NCBI GenBank assembly: GCA_029861865.1
Contig: JAOTYL010000001.1
Coordinates: 1-64,000, forward strand
DNA from: Myxococcales bacterium
Lineage (GTDB): Bacteria; Myxococcota_A; Polyangia; Polyangiales; Houyiibacteriaceae
DNA length: 64,000 nucleotides
Direction of reading: 5' to 3'
A model generated the notes under the pieces. The model saw only the letters and a list, made by a program, of their open reading frames with translations. It was not told the origin of the DNA and did not search any database. This document shows, piece by piece, positions 41,353-53,481 of this stretch. Position 1 is the stretch's first letter, and each line of letters opens with the position of its first letter. A program made the translations under genes and the position numbers.

Positions 41353-42460
41353 AATCTGCGTAGGGGATCGCTTGGCAGGTTTCGTGGGCGCCGTGCCAGC
41401 GCATGAGCGTCGTTTGCGGCTTTCCGTCTTCGTCGTAGCTGATCACGGCATAGGTGAGGCCACTGTCTTGACCGAGGTATTGAAGGTCGAGGTTGATCAT
41501 CTTCACCCATGTCCCGGTATTGACGAGAATCCGGTCATTGGGGAGCTGCAGGTATCGGGGGCCGTGACTGTGGCCGACGATCAGAGTGTGCGCACCGCGG
41601 ATCTTGTTGAGGGCGCGAATCGCTTGCTCGTCGTACCCCCCGCGTGCCACCTCGAAGATCTCTTCGCGCAGCAGCCGGGGAAAATTCACTAGACGATGGC
41701 GCCAAGCTCGGATCGTGAAGATTCGATGGCGGAGGAAGTATAACGTCGATCGCCACAAGAACTTCATGACGAACCGCGGGTCAAGAAAAAGAGAAGACCA
41801 CAAGAAACGCCGAAGGGGCTGGATGCGATCCACATGACTTCGAACTTCTTTCAGTGGATTCATGACTTCTAAGATCCACAAGCTTCCCCAGGGAAGGGCA
41901 AGTACTTCCGTTCCATCGCGACGGGTGCGCGTGATCTGCGAATAATCGACCCGGTGGATGCGCTCGAACTGGTGGCCGTGCCGGATCTGAATCCCCTCGG
42001 GCAGGTAGTACGTGTCCGACGAAGTCACGAAGCTCACGCGGTCCGAAGCGCCTCCAGGTGCGACATATCGACGAAAGAGCTCCTGGACCCCGGGAAACCA
42101 CAGCTCGAGATCGTGATTCCCGGGTAAGTAGGTCACGCGATTGCTGGGCTTGTGGAGGAACTCCTTGATCGCCAGAACGAATTTGGGATGCCCGTCGAGG
42201 CATTGCTGCAGCTTGGCGACCGCGATCTCCTCGGTAACCTCGGTTGGCCATTGGTTGGCGATCTTCACTTTCAGCAGATCGAAAATGTCACCGTTCAGGA
42301 TGAGCTCGACGCTACCGTCCCGCCCCGCCAGCTTGTCGTAGTGCTCGACCAGCTCGGCAAAACGATCGTCATGGATGAAGTCTTCGAGCGGGTTCAGTTG
42401 CCCACGCCGGGTCCCCGTTCCCAGATGCAGGTCGCTGAGCACGATCCGGTAGAGCTTCAC
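41351..42460 (-). CDS. Calcineurin-like metallophosphoesterase
   Basis: A 369-residue phosphoesterase. The metal-binding blocks occur in order: LSDLHLGTG, LILNGDIFDLLK, YLPGNHDLE, IRHGHQFE, and IVGHSHGPRYL followed by VNTGTW. The layout fits UDP-2,3-diacylglucosamine pyrophosphatase-like (LpxH/YbbF) and general DNA/phospholipid phosphoesterases, with an Arg-rich helical insert in the middle (about 210-280). The exact substrate is not readable. Start is a GTG. The terminal codons overlap the palindrome at 41334. Confidence 0.85.
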   Translation of the reverse strand: MKLYRIVLSDLHLGTGTRRGQLNPLEDFIHDDRFAELVEHYDKLAGRDGSVELILNGDIFDLLKVKIANQWPTEVTEEIAVAKLQQCLDGHPKFVLAIKEFLHKPSNRVTYLPGNHDLELWFPGVQELFRRYVAPGGASDRVSFVTSSDTYYLPEGIQIRHGHQFERIHRVDYSQITRTRRDGTEVLALPWGSLWILEVMNPLKEVRSHVDRIQPLRRFLWSSLFLDPRFVMKFLWRSTLYFLRHRIFTIRAWRHRLVNFPRLLREEIFEVARGGYDEQAIRALNKIRGAHTLIVGHSHGPRYLQLPNDRILVNTGTWVKMINLDLQYLGQDSGLTYAVISYDEDGKPQTTLMRWHGAHETCQAIPYAD

Positions 42461-42515
42461 CTCGAGCTACCCCCAACCGATGAGGTATCGCGAAGCGTGC
42501 CCGCGGGCCAGCTTC

Positions 42516-43268
42516 TTACAGACCGCTCGACTTCAGGCTCTGGTCCTCCTCCTCGGTCAGCGGCATGTGAAGGCCACACTCTCGCTTTTTGCCGAGGATA
42601 CGCCCGTCGCGGGGATCCATCTCCTCCGTCGTTGGAATCGTGGAATGGTGGTCACCGATCGAACGGTAGCCCTGCTCGACGAGCGGGTGGTGTGGCAAAC
42701 CGTGCTTCTCCATGTAGCTTTCCATGTCCCGAAAGGTCCACCGCAAGATCGGATGAATCTTGATCCTTCCGTCTTGCCGGTCGATGCGGCGCAGACCGGA
42801 ACGGTGCTCGGTTTGCTCTGCTCGGACGCCGGCCATCCAGGCCTCTGCACCCAAGTCTCGCAACGCACGTTGCATGGGCTCGACTTTGTTGATCTGCAGG
42901 TAACGCTGAACGCCTTCCTCGCCCTGCTCCCAGAGCTTTCCGTAAAGCGCCTCTTGGCGAGCTGCCGACATCCTGGCCGAATAAAAACGAACATCGAGAT
43001 CGAGCCGCTTGATCAGGTCCTCCGCGAACTTGTAAGTCTCCTCGAAGAGGTACCCAGTATCGACGCAGACGATGGGTGTCCGAGGCGCGATGCGATGGAT
43101 CAGGTGCAACATCACGCCAGAGGTGGCGCCGAAGCTCGTAGACGCGACCAGCCGTTCGCCGTAGCGCTCGTGTGCCCAAGCGATCAGCTCGTCGGGCGTG
43201 GAGGCCTCGAGAGCTCGGTTCTCTCGATCCAAGTCGGCGTCGACGGCAGCGATGCGGGCGGCTTCCAT
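42516..43268 (-). CDS. cysH: Phosphoadenosine phosphosulfate reductase
   Basis: A 250-residue PAPS reductase, which reduces PAPS to sulfite with thioredoxin. It has the PP-loop ASTSFGATSGVMLHL, VCVDTGYLFEETYKFAE, and the C-terminal ECGLH whose Cys is the catalytic nucleophile. The paired cysteines that ligate the 4Fe-4S cluster in APS reductases are missing, so the PAPS-type substrate is favoured. The start was set at the ATG 43268; a longer frame to 43334 is open and the ribosome-binding site does not decide. A perfect palindrome ACTTGACAAGT lies at 43283-43293, just upstream of the chosen start. No other cys genes are adjacent. Confidence 0.88.
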   Translation of the reverse strand: MEAARIAAVDADLDRENRALEASTPDELIAWAHERYGERLVASTSFGATSGVMLHLIHRIAPRTPIVCVDTGYLFEETYKFAEDLIKRLDLDVRFYSARMSAARQEALYGKLWEQGEEGVQRYLQINKVEPMQRALRDLGAEAWMAGVRAEQTEHRSGLRRIDRQDGRIKIHPILRWTFRDMESYMEKHGLPHHPLVEQGYRSIGDHHSTIPTTEEMDPRDGRILGKKRECGLHMPLTEEEDQSLKSSGL

Positions 43269-43388
43269 AGCGATCCGGAGTAACTTGACAAGTCTGGTGC
43301 AGTTTTGCAACGCGTCCAGCGTCCGTGGTGCCATCTAATCACACAGGACCGAAATTTACAGCGTATTTTTGATCATCCAAGGGCTGTT

Positions 43389-43413
43389 ATTCTTGATTGA
43401 ATGAATCAAGAAT
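43389..43413 (-). terminator. Hairpin at the 3' end of the glutathione reductase gene
   Basis: ATTCTTGATT and AATCAAGAAT form a perfect ten-base stem with a five-base loop, starting at the gor stop codon. There is no clear U tract after it, so termination or mRNA protection is possible. Confidence 0.45.
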
Positions 43414-44750
43414 TAGCGTAGCGTGACGAATTCCTCCGCTGATGTCGGGTGTATCCCGATCGTCGCGTCGAAGACAGCCTTGGTTGCTCCGGCCTTCATC
43501 GCTACCGCCAAGCCCTGGATGATCTCGGCCGCGCCGTGCCCCGCCATGTGGCATCCGACCACGCGGTCATCTTCGGCGTTCACGATGAGCTTGACGATGG
43601 TCCGTTCTTTTCGCTCGCTCATCGCGAGCTTGAGCGGTGTGAATACCGAGCGGTAGACGCGCACATCCGGACAGTGGTGCCAGGCTTCCTCTTCTGTGAG
43701 GCCTACCGTCGCAAGCTCCGGCTGACAGAAAACCGCGGTTGGGATGTTTCGATAGTCGATGCGGAACTCGCTTTCGCCAAAGAACCGATGCGCGAAGTGC
43801 ATCCCTTCCCCAATGGCAACGGGGGTTAGCTGAACGCGGTCGGTGACGTCGCCCACGGCGTGGATGGACGGGACCGAGCTCGTGTAGTCGTCATCGACTA
43901 CGATGCCTCCCCGCGTGCCGAGCTCTACGCCAAGTGCTTCGAGTCCGAGTCCAAGCGTGTTGGGCGTGCGGCCAATCGCAAACAGAGGAAAGTCGGTTTC
44001 GAGTGTATCGCCGTTATCGAGCCGAGCTTCGATGCTTGGGCCGCGTTTGCGAAGCTCTTCGACCTGCGTCTCGAGAACGATCCGAACACCCTTGGCTTCG
44101 AGCTCGTTGTGAAGATGACAGCGCAAATCACGATCGAATCCCCTGAGAATCTCCTCGCCGCGGTGCACGATGGTGACCTCGACTCCCAACGCGCAAAACA
44201 CCGACCCGAGCTCGAGGGCGATGTACCCGGCGCCGACTACCAGCATTCGCTTTGGTAGCGCCGCAAGTGTAAACACGGCGTTGGAGGTCAGGGCCAACTC
44301 CGCTCCGGGAATGTCCGGCCTTCGAGGGCGGCCGCCGGTCGAAATGAGGATCCGCGTCGCCGTTCGCTCGGCGCCTTCGATGCGAACCGTGTTTTGGTCG
44401 ACTAGCTCTGCGCGGCCCCGAAACAGCTCGATCCCAGCACGTTCGAGGAGCTCGAAGTAGATAGCGTTCAGTCGTGCGATCTCTCGGTTCTTGTTCTCGA
44501 GAAGCCTGCGCCAATCGAATGAAGGTTCGCCGGACCAGCCGTACCCTCGTGCGTCATTGAGGTCGTAGGCAAAGTGGGAACCGTATACGAATAGCTTTTT
44601 CGGCACACACCCAACGTTGACACACGTGCCCCCGAGGCGATCCATCTCACAAATCGCGACACGCGCGCCGAGCTCGCTGGCGATCCGAGCGGCTCTCACA
44701 CCTCCGGACCCGGCTCCGACGACGATCAGGTCGTAGTCATGGTGGGTCAT
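43413..44750 (-). CDS. gor: Glutathione reductase
   Basis: A 445-residue FAD/NADPH disulfide reductase. The FAD site is IVVGAGSGGVRAAR. The redox pair is GGTCVNVGCVPKK (Cys about 43 and 48). The second GxGxxA loop VVGAGYIALELGSVF binds NADPH with the Arg-type downstream loop (HRGEEILRGFDRD), and HAVGDVTDRVQLTPVAI and the C-terminal HPTSAEEFVTLR with the catalytic His are present. It keeps glutathione reduced, using NADPH. It lies upstream of cysH on the same strand, and the two join thiol and sulfur metabolism. Confidence 0.92.
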   Translation of the reverse strand: MTHHDYDLIVVGAGSGGVRAARIASELGARVAICEMDRLGGTCVNVGCVPKKLFVYGSHFAYDLNDARGYGWSGEPSFDWRRLLENKNREIARLNAIYFELLERAGIELFRGRAELVDQNTVRIEGAERTATRILISTGGRPRRPDIPGAELALTSNAVFTLAALPKRMLVVGAGYIALELGSVFCALGVEVTIVHRGEEILRGFDRDLRCHLHNELEAKGVRIVLETQVEELRKRGPSIEARLDNGDTLETDFPLFAIGRTPNTLGLGLEALGVELGTRGGIVVDDDYTSSVPSIHAVGDVTDRVQLTPVAIGEGMHFAHRFFGESEFRIDYRNIPTAVFCQPELATVGLTEEEAWHHCPDVRVYRSVFTPLKLAMSERKERTIVKLIVNAEDDRVVGCHMAGHGAAEIIQGLAVAMKAGATKAVFDATIGIHPTSAEEFVTLR

Positions 44751-44786
44751 GATCTCGGGCTCAGGTATGGCTCAGGGATTGCTCAC

Positions 44787-45452
44787 TTACCAGCTCGCGA
44801 ATTCGCGCAGGGCCTGCACGACGGAGATCTCGGTGCAGCCGCCTTGTAGGAGAGTCATCGCGCCCTGTTCGGTAACCCCGACGTAGAGCTCACGCTCGTC
44901 GTCTGGTACCAGCGGCACGAGCCTCTCGTCGACACCCGATTTGGCGAGCAAAGCGTTCATTGCCCGAACGAGCGCGCGGACTGCAACCGTGCCGCTTTCC
45001 CCGGTTTCGTCTTCTTCGTCGGTGACTGCGCTGAAGTGCTCGCCTGCCCGAAGTACGAGCGGACCGCCGTCGGTGCCGATTCGCTGCAACTTGACTGGAG
45101 CGACTTCGGAGTTGAGATCGGCGAGCGCCGCAACGATTTGATGCGCCGTCACGGAAAAGCGGTCGTGATGGACGAAGAAGCGATCACTGGCGCAACGGCG
45201 CGAGGCGACCGAGGCATCCTCATTTCCTTCGTAATAGAGCTCCAAAATGTCCATTCGCCGGGAGTCGACTCGTTCTTCGCTGATGTTCGATACGATCGCC
45301 GCGAGCTGCCGAGCGTCGAGCTCGCAGGCCAGACCAGCGGCGTTCAGCAGGCTGACGAACTCCTGGTCACGCTTCGAATACCCCGCGGCCTCGTCCTGCA
45401 AATGCAGTTCATCCGCAGGCGGTGGCACCGATTCTTTCAGCGACGCGGTCAT
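44787..45452 (-). CDS. Hypothetical protein
   Basis: A 221-residue soluble, acidic protein without signal peptide or membrane helix. I do not recognise a family. The first 110 residues are helical and the middle has strands rich in Val and Leu; EEDETGESG is an acidic loop. The ATG at 45452 was used instead of a TTG one codon earlier. It lies between the gor gene and a second hypothetical gene, same strand. Confidence 0.6.
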   Translation of the reverse strand: MTASLKESVPPPADELHLQDEAAGYSKRDQEFVSLLNAAGLACELDARQLAAIVSNISEERVDSRRMDILELYYEGNEDASVASRRCASDRFFVHHDRFSVTAHQIVAALADLNSEVAPVKLQRIGTDGGPLVLRAGEHFSAVTDEEDETGESGTVAVRALVRAMNALLAKSGVDERLVPLVPDDERELYVGVTEQGAMTLLQGGCTEISVVQALREFASW

Positions 45453-45460
45453 CAACCCCT

Positions 45461-45487
45461 GTATTAGTGTTCAACAAATGAAGTCAA
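45461..45487 (-). promoter_or_regulatory. Possible promoter of the 44787-45452 gene
   Basis: On the minus strand, TTGACT and TAATAC are spaced by 15 bases; the -10 ends nine bases before the ATG, so the message would have almost no leader. The short spacing makes this tentative. Confidence 0.3.
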
Positions 45488-45586
45488 AGGTCGACCCTCT
45501 GACACAATTGGCACTCCCAAGACCCCGAAAGCGAAGAATTACGGTTGGCGCCTCTCATCGACCCGCACAGTTGTTCACCGGTCGCC

Positions 45587-46186
45587 TCAGGAGTCGTCGC
45601 CTTGGCACAGGACGAACCATGCCGACATGGGTTTTGCGCGCTTGAATGCGCGACCGATGATGACGTGCTTCGAGACACCTCGAAGGACATCTTGGGTGCC
45701 GTTGTAGACGAAAGCGGAAAGTCGGGAAGAGTTCGAAAGAATTTCAGGCCACTCGCTGGGTCGTCCGGGGGGGACACGCAGGTAGTCGACCAGGACCTCG
45801 CCCTCGTTTTCGTGGGGATAGGCGACAAAGTATCCGGGGCCTACGACCGTCTCGATGAAGCCGCCGCTTCGATTGTACCCCCAAAGCTCGGCGCTCCTCG
45901 TTGCCGCCTCTGGCTTCACGAACACCTTTGCAAAGTGAGAGAACGCGGGGAGCGAGTTCTTTCCGTGGTGCACGACCTCTTTCATCGGTGGACGCATTCG
46001 AGGGACGATATCGTCCAGCGAGATCGGCTTGTGGCCGCGAGCCGCCTCGAACAGACGTGCTTGGTGCTTTCGACCAAGTGTCCGGATTTCGGAGATACGT
46101 TGCTCGGAATCGAGGCTGTCGAGGTAGGCTTCCACCGCCCCGATGTCGGGCGTATTCTCACTCAACATCTCCTGGAGCCGTCCCAT
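45587..46186 (-). CDS. Hypothetical protein
   Basis: A 199-residue soluble protein with no motif I recognise. Residues 1-60 are helical (IGAVEAYLDSLDSEQRISEIRTLGRKHQARLFEAA), and the rest looks like a mixed beta domain (SAELWGYNRSGGFIETVVGPGYFVAYPHE). No export signal is seen. The gene stands upstream of 44787-45452 and downstream of the UPF0262 gene, same strand, with small gaps, so a common transcript is likely. Confidence 0.6.
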   Translation of the reverse strand: MGRLQEMLSENTPDIGAVEAYLDSLDSEQRISEIRTLGRKHQARLFEAARGHKPISLDDIVPRMRPPMKEVVHHGKNSLPAFSHFAKVFVKPEAATRSAELWGYNRSGGFIETVVGPGYFVAYPHENEGEVLVDYLRVPPGRPSEWPEILSNSSRLSAFVYNGTQDVLRGVSKHVIIGRAFKRAKPMSAWFVLCQGDDS

Positions 46187-46221
46187 GCAAAACGTATGTC
46201 CGAAGTCTAGCGCAGCGGCAA

Positions 46222-46698
46222 CTAGCGAATCGGACGATGCGTGTGAATACCAACGAGTCTGGTGGTATCGACCCGTAGGGACAGGAGCAAAGTGAACAGT
46301 TTGCGCATGCTTTCGTGATCGAAGCCAAAATCGCGAAGCTCACGCCTGAGCAATCTGCCGGCTCGGTCATGCGTCACCTTCTTGGCCATGTCGAGCGCTT
46401 CCATCTGATTGACACCCTCGGCGCTCGCAATCTGACGAAGGATATCGACGTACTCGGTGATGTGCTCGGAAAGCAACTCGTGCGGGATGGTTTTGCTGTC
46501 GAGGACATCTCCTTTCGGGGATCTCGCCTCCAGCACGAAGTGTTGCTCAGTGAGTGAGATGTGAAGCGTGGCGTCGTAGTCGACCGCGTCCTGGATCTTC
46601 GCAAGAAGCTCCCGGATGTTGGCGTCCCACTCGATGTGTTGCGCCTCGGAGCCGCGCGACAGAGTGCGCTCGTCGATCACCACCGCATCGAAGGACAT
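46222..46698 (-). CDS. UPF0262 family protein
   Basis: A 158-residue protein matching the UPF0262 family: an opening VVIDERTLSRGSEAQHIEW, then LHISLTEQHFVLEAR, a helix VDILRQIA..GVNQMEALDMAKKVTHDRAG, and the end MRKLFTLLLSLRV. Family members are short cytosolic proteins of unknown function. It is divergent from the HAD-like phosphatase gene at 46763. Confidence 0.75.
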   Translation of the reverse strand: MSFDAVVIDERTLSRGSEAQHIEWDANIRELLAKIQDAVDYDATLHISLTEQHFVLEARSPKGDVLDSKTIPHELLSEHITEYVDILRQIASAEGVNQMEALDMAKKVTHDRAGRLLRRELRDFGFDHESMRKLFTLLLSLRVDTTRLVGIHTHRPIR

Positions 46699-46762
46699 GG
46701 CCGGAACATATCAGTTTCGCATCGGCCTGCATCTTTCGAGCGCCGGCTGCTATGGTTCGCAG

Positions 46763-47821
46763 ATGGCCCCGGAGCTCAGCGAGCGTAGAGACCAGATCGT
46801 CTATCGATGGGACCTCGATAAGACCTACCTGCGAACGGATTTCGACACGCTGCGTGACCTCGTTCGTACGGCGTTCGAGCCCGCCTCTCGTAAGCGTGCC
46901 TATCCTGGTGCCAGTGCGCTCTTGCGCGAAATCCGCTCCACCGAGCCAGCAGCGATCTTCATACTATCGGGAAGCCCCGAGCAGATGCGAAGCGTGCTCG
47001 AGGCGAAGTTGAGGCTCGACGGGATTCGATGGGACGGTCTCACGCTGAAACCGAGCCTGCGAAACCTGGCGCGAGGTCGGTTTCGGTTTCTCCGAGATCA
47101 GGTGAGCTACAAGCTCACCGCTCTCCTGCGCTCGCGGACCAACGTAGACCCGACGACCGACGAGATCATGTTCGGCGACGATGCCGAGGGGGATGCGTTC
47201 ATCTACTCACTTTACGCGGATATCGCTGCAGGCCGCGTCAGCCAGGAGCTTCTCATGCAAGTGGCGGAGGCGGCCCACGTGTACCCGGACGACATCCCCC
47301 AGATTGTGCGCATCGCAGCACGCGTGCCTCGTCGAGATGCGATTCGGCGCATCTTCATTCATCTCGAGCGTGTTTCCTCGACCGTCGGCTTCAATGACTT
47401 CGGACACCGCGTTTGCCCGTTTTACAATTACTTTCAGCCCGCCCTAGTGCTGCTCGATGACGGAGCTCTCGACGCAGATGCCGTGCTTCGAGTTGGCGCA
47501 GACTTGGTCGTCGCCCACACATTCAACCCTGAAGTCCTCGCAGCGAGCTTCGATGATTTGCGGCGCCGAGGCTACTTGAGCAAACGGGTGGTGGATCGAA
47601 TCTCAGGGAGCCTCGAGAGCATCGTGCCGGCGACGTTCGGACAAGCCTCCGGCCCGCTGCGAGCGCTCGTTAAGACCATGGAGGAAGCGCGACCGGAGCT
47701 CCCCGAAGAGGTCGAGGTCGACGCGACCAAGGAAGATTATCTCAGCTTGTTCAAGCGGGACCAAGCAAGAGCGCGCGCAGCCAAACGTCGCGCCGTCTGG
47801 ACGCGGGAGATACCTCGCTAG
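46763..47821 (+). CDS. HAD-like phosphatase (App1/DUF2183-like)
   Basis: A 352-residue protein. VYRWDLDKTYLRTDF contains the HAD motif DxDxT, FILSGSPEQMRSVLEAKLRLDGI resembles the App1/DUF2183 middle segment (motif II Ser), and a conserved Lys in SYKLTALL and the EIMFGDDAEGDAFIYSLYAD acidic motif complete a HAD site. App1 relatives are phosphatidate phosphatases, but the match is partial. The start was placed at the ATG 46763, since frames further upstream overlap the divergent UPF0262 start. The 3' end overlaps the HEAT gene by four bases, tail to tail. Confidence 0.7.
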   Translation: MAPELSERRDQIVYRWDLDKTYLRTDFDTLRDLVRTAFEPASRKRAYPGASALLREIRSTEPAAIFILSGSPEQMRSVLEAKLRLDGIRWDGLTLKPSLRNLARGRFRFLRDQVSYKLTALLRSRTNVDPTTDEIMFGDDAEGDAFIYSLYADIAAGRVSQELLMQVAEAAHVYPDDIPQIVRIAARVPRRDAIRRIFIHLERVSSTVGFNDFGHRVCPFYNYFQPALVLLDDGALDADAVLRVGADLVVAHTFNPEVLAASFDDLRRRGYLSKRVVDRISGSLESIVPATFGQASGPLRALVKTMEEARPELPEEVEVDATKEDYLSLFKRDQARARAAKRRAVWTREIPR

Positions 47822-48489
47822 CGTGGCTCGAGACCGAGCATGGCGAGTGCATCTCGTGCTAGCTCGCCTATCGTGGTCTTTTCTTCGTCTTCGAAATCCT
47901 CGAGGGTCACTTCGCGCGAGTCGTTTGTGAGGCCTTTCAGATCCGTTACGGCCTCCGGATCCTGGAGCTGCGCAAGAGCTTCGATTGCGGCGGCTGCGAC
48001 GTCTGGATCGGGATGCCCCAAGAACCTGCGAATGAGGGGGAGGGCGCTTGGCTCGGCGATCTCCGCCAACACCCAAGGGAGCTCACACATCGCGAGGCCG
48101 CCCCGTAAGGTGGCGTCATCGCCACGGGGCTCTCGTGCATCGGCTTCGAGTGCACGTTCGATGCCGCGGGCTACCTCCGCATAGCGTTCGAATCCTAGAT
48201 CGCGCAAAGCCTCTCCGGCTGCCACCCGTACGCGTGGCTCGGGGTCGTTGAGGATCGCGATCAACGCGTCGGTCATTCGGGGACCTGGCACCTGTGCGCA
48301 GAGATCGGCCAACCTTTCCAAGCGCATGATAGCTTCATCCCGATCATCCATGCGCAATGCCTGCTCGGTCTCGCGTTCGAGCAGCGCGCTGAGCTCCTCG
48401 GAGCTTCGTTTGCGGAGCAGTGTTTTCTCCGCAGTTCGCATCGCGCGATCTGCCTCGAAGATTCGTCGTAGCTCGTCCGAAAGCGACAT
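47818..48489 (-). CDS. HEAT-repeat protein
   Basis: A 223-residue helical protein with HEAT/PBS-lyase-like repeats (DALIAILNDPEPRVRVAAGEALRDLG, LPLIRRFLGHPDPDVAAAAIEALAQLQD), a fold used for protein binding. The N-terminal 70 residues are a charged helix. It begins seven bases after the mfd stop, so it is read from the mfd transcript. The ATG at 48489 was used instead of a longer frame inside mfd. Confidence 0.8.
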   Translation of the reverse strand: MSLSDELRRIFEADRAMRTAEKTLLRKRSSEELSALLERETEQALRMDDRDEAIMRLERLADLCAQVPGPRMTDALIAILNDPEPRVRVAAGEALRDLGFERYAEVARGIERALEADAREPRGDDATLRGGLAMCELPWVLAEIAEPSALPLIRRFLGHPDPDVAAAAIEALAQLQDPEAVTDLKGLTNDSREVTLEDFEDEEKTTIGELARDALAMLGLEPR

Positions 48490-48496
48490 GGCGGGC

Positions 48497-52055
<3,559 letters not shown>

Positions 52056-52066
<11 letters not shown>

Positions 52067-53369
52067 CGGATCGCTTGCGCATCACTTGCCGCAGGCGCTG
52101 AGCCAACCACGGTGGCGTCACGACCGTGCTCGCCATCACCATGAGAACGATCGCCGCATATACCCCTGCGGCGATCAGTGGCTTGCCTTCGAACCTGATT
52201 CCGGCGCCCACGTTGGCGAAGATCAAACCGACCTCTCCGCGCGGGACCATGCCAATACCAACCGTCAGGCGATCGGCTGTCTTGCCGCGAACGCCCAGAC
52301 CAGTGACGAGCTTGCCGACGATCGCGACGATCGTCAGCGCAAGAGCCAGGAACAACGGCTCGGTCCCGATGCCCGAGAGCTGCACCATCATGCCTGTGCG
52401 CACGAAGAAGATCGGCGCCACCACCGCGACGATGGGCCCGATGATTTCGGTCAAATCATGGGCTGACGTCTTCCCAAAGGGACGAACGTGGACTTCGTCC
52501 AAGATGAGACCAGCGGCGAAAGCTCCGACGATTGGAGCTAGGCCTGCCTCGCCCGAGACGCCGGCGAGAAGCAAACAGAGGCCAATTGCCACCGCTGCAA
52601 GGACGTCTTGTGTGCGGAGCTTCGAAGCGGCTCGAAACACTCCCGGCACCACGTACGCTCCGAGGACCAACGCGCCAACCAAGAAACCAGCTGCGAGACC
52701 GATGATCTTGGTGAGATCCAATGCTCCTGGCACCGCGCCAAACTCGGCGATGCTTGCGACGACTGCGAGGACGATCAAACCCAACACGTCGTCGATCACC
52801 GCAGCGCCAAGGATGACACGCGTTTCCGGTTGAGCCATCGCGTTCAAGTCCTTGAGGACGCGTGCAGTGATTCCCACGCTCGTCGCGCAAAGCGTGGCAC
52901 CGATGAAGAGGTGAAGAGAGAATGGCGCATCTGGGAGAAGCCAAAGACTCACTCCGTATCCCAGAGCCATCGGTGCAACGACCCCGATGATCGCAACCGA
53001 GCCCGAGGTCGGTGCGACCGCGCGCATCTCGGTCAAGGTAGACTCGAGCCCGACTTCGAACAGCAGCAGGACGACGCCAAACTCCGCGAGGAACTCTATA
53101 GGCACGAGCTCGGCAGCTCCGTCGAAAGTGTGCATGCCGATCATCCCTAGGTTGCCGAGTACGATGCCGACACACAGCTCGCCGAGGACGGACGGCTGGT
53201 TCAATCGGACGGCTACCTCGCCGCCGATCTTCGCTGCCAGGATCATCCCGGCGAGGATCAGCCAGATCTTGGCATCGAGACCGTGACCATCCTGGCTTGC
53301 GAACGCGGTCGCCGGCACGGCGGCGAACAAAGCTAGCATCAGCGAAAAGCGAGCCGGGCGGCGACGCAT
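52056..53369 (-). CDS. CPA2-family cation:proton antiporter
   Basis: A 437-residue integral membrane protein with about twelve helices, resembling the KefB/NapA-type CPA2 antiporters. Landmarks are LNQPSVLGELCVGIVLGNLG early, FEVGLESTLTEM, the ion-site helix ILGAAVIDDVLGLIVLA with the Asp pair, and PRGEVGLIFANVGAG. It would exchange Na+ or K+ for H+. No RCK/TrkA-N domain is attached. The N-terminus looks like a signal peptide (ALFAAVPATAFAS); I used the ATG at 53369, 53399 being an alternative. It overlaps mfd by 11 bases. Confidence 0.88.
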
Positions 53370-53453
53370 AGGGGCGGGACCATAGAGAGGGCAGCTCATC
53401 GCTGCAAGGCCGCAGCCCGCGAATACCTTGCGACTGAGAGGTGCCTCGGGTAA

Positions 53454-53467
53454 TGAATGCTCATTCA
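53454..53467. promoter_or_regulatory. TetR-type operator before the acyl-CoA dehydrogenase gene
   Basis: TGAATGCTCATTCA is a perfect palindrome of six-base half-sites two bases apart, 15 bases before the start codon. TetR-family regulators of fatty-acid breakdown, such as Bacillus FadR, use similar TGAATG half-sites. Binding here would block ribosome or polymerase access. Confidence 0.6.
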
Positions 53468-53481
53468 GTCAGGAAGGCGGC

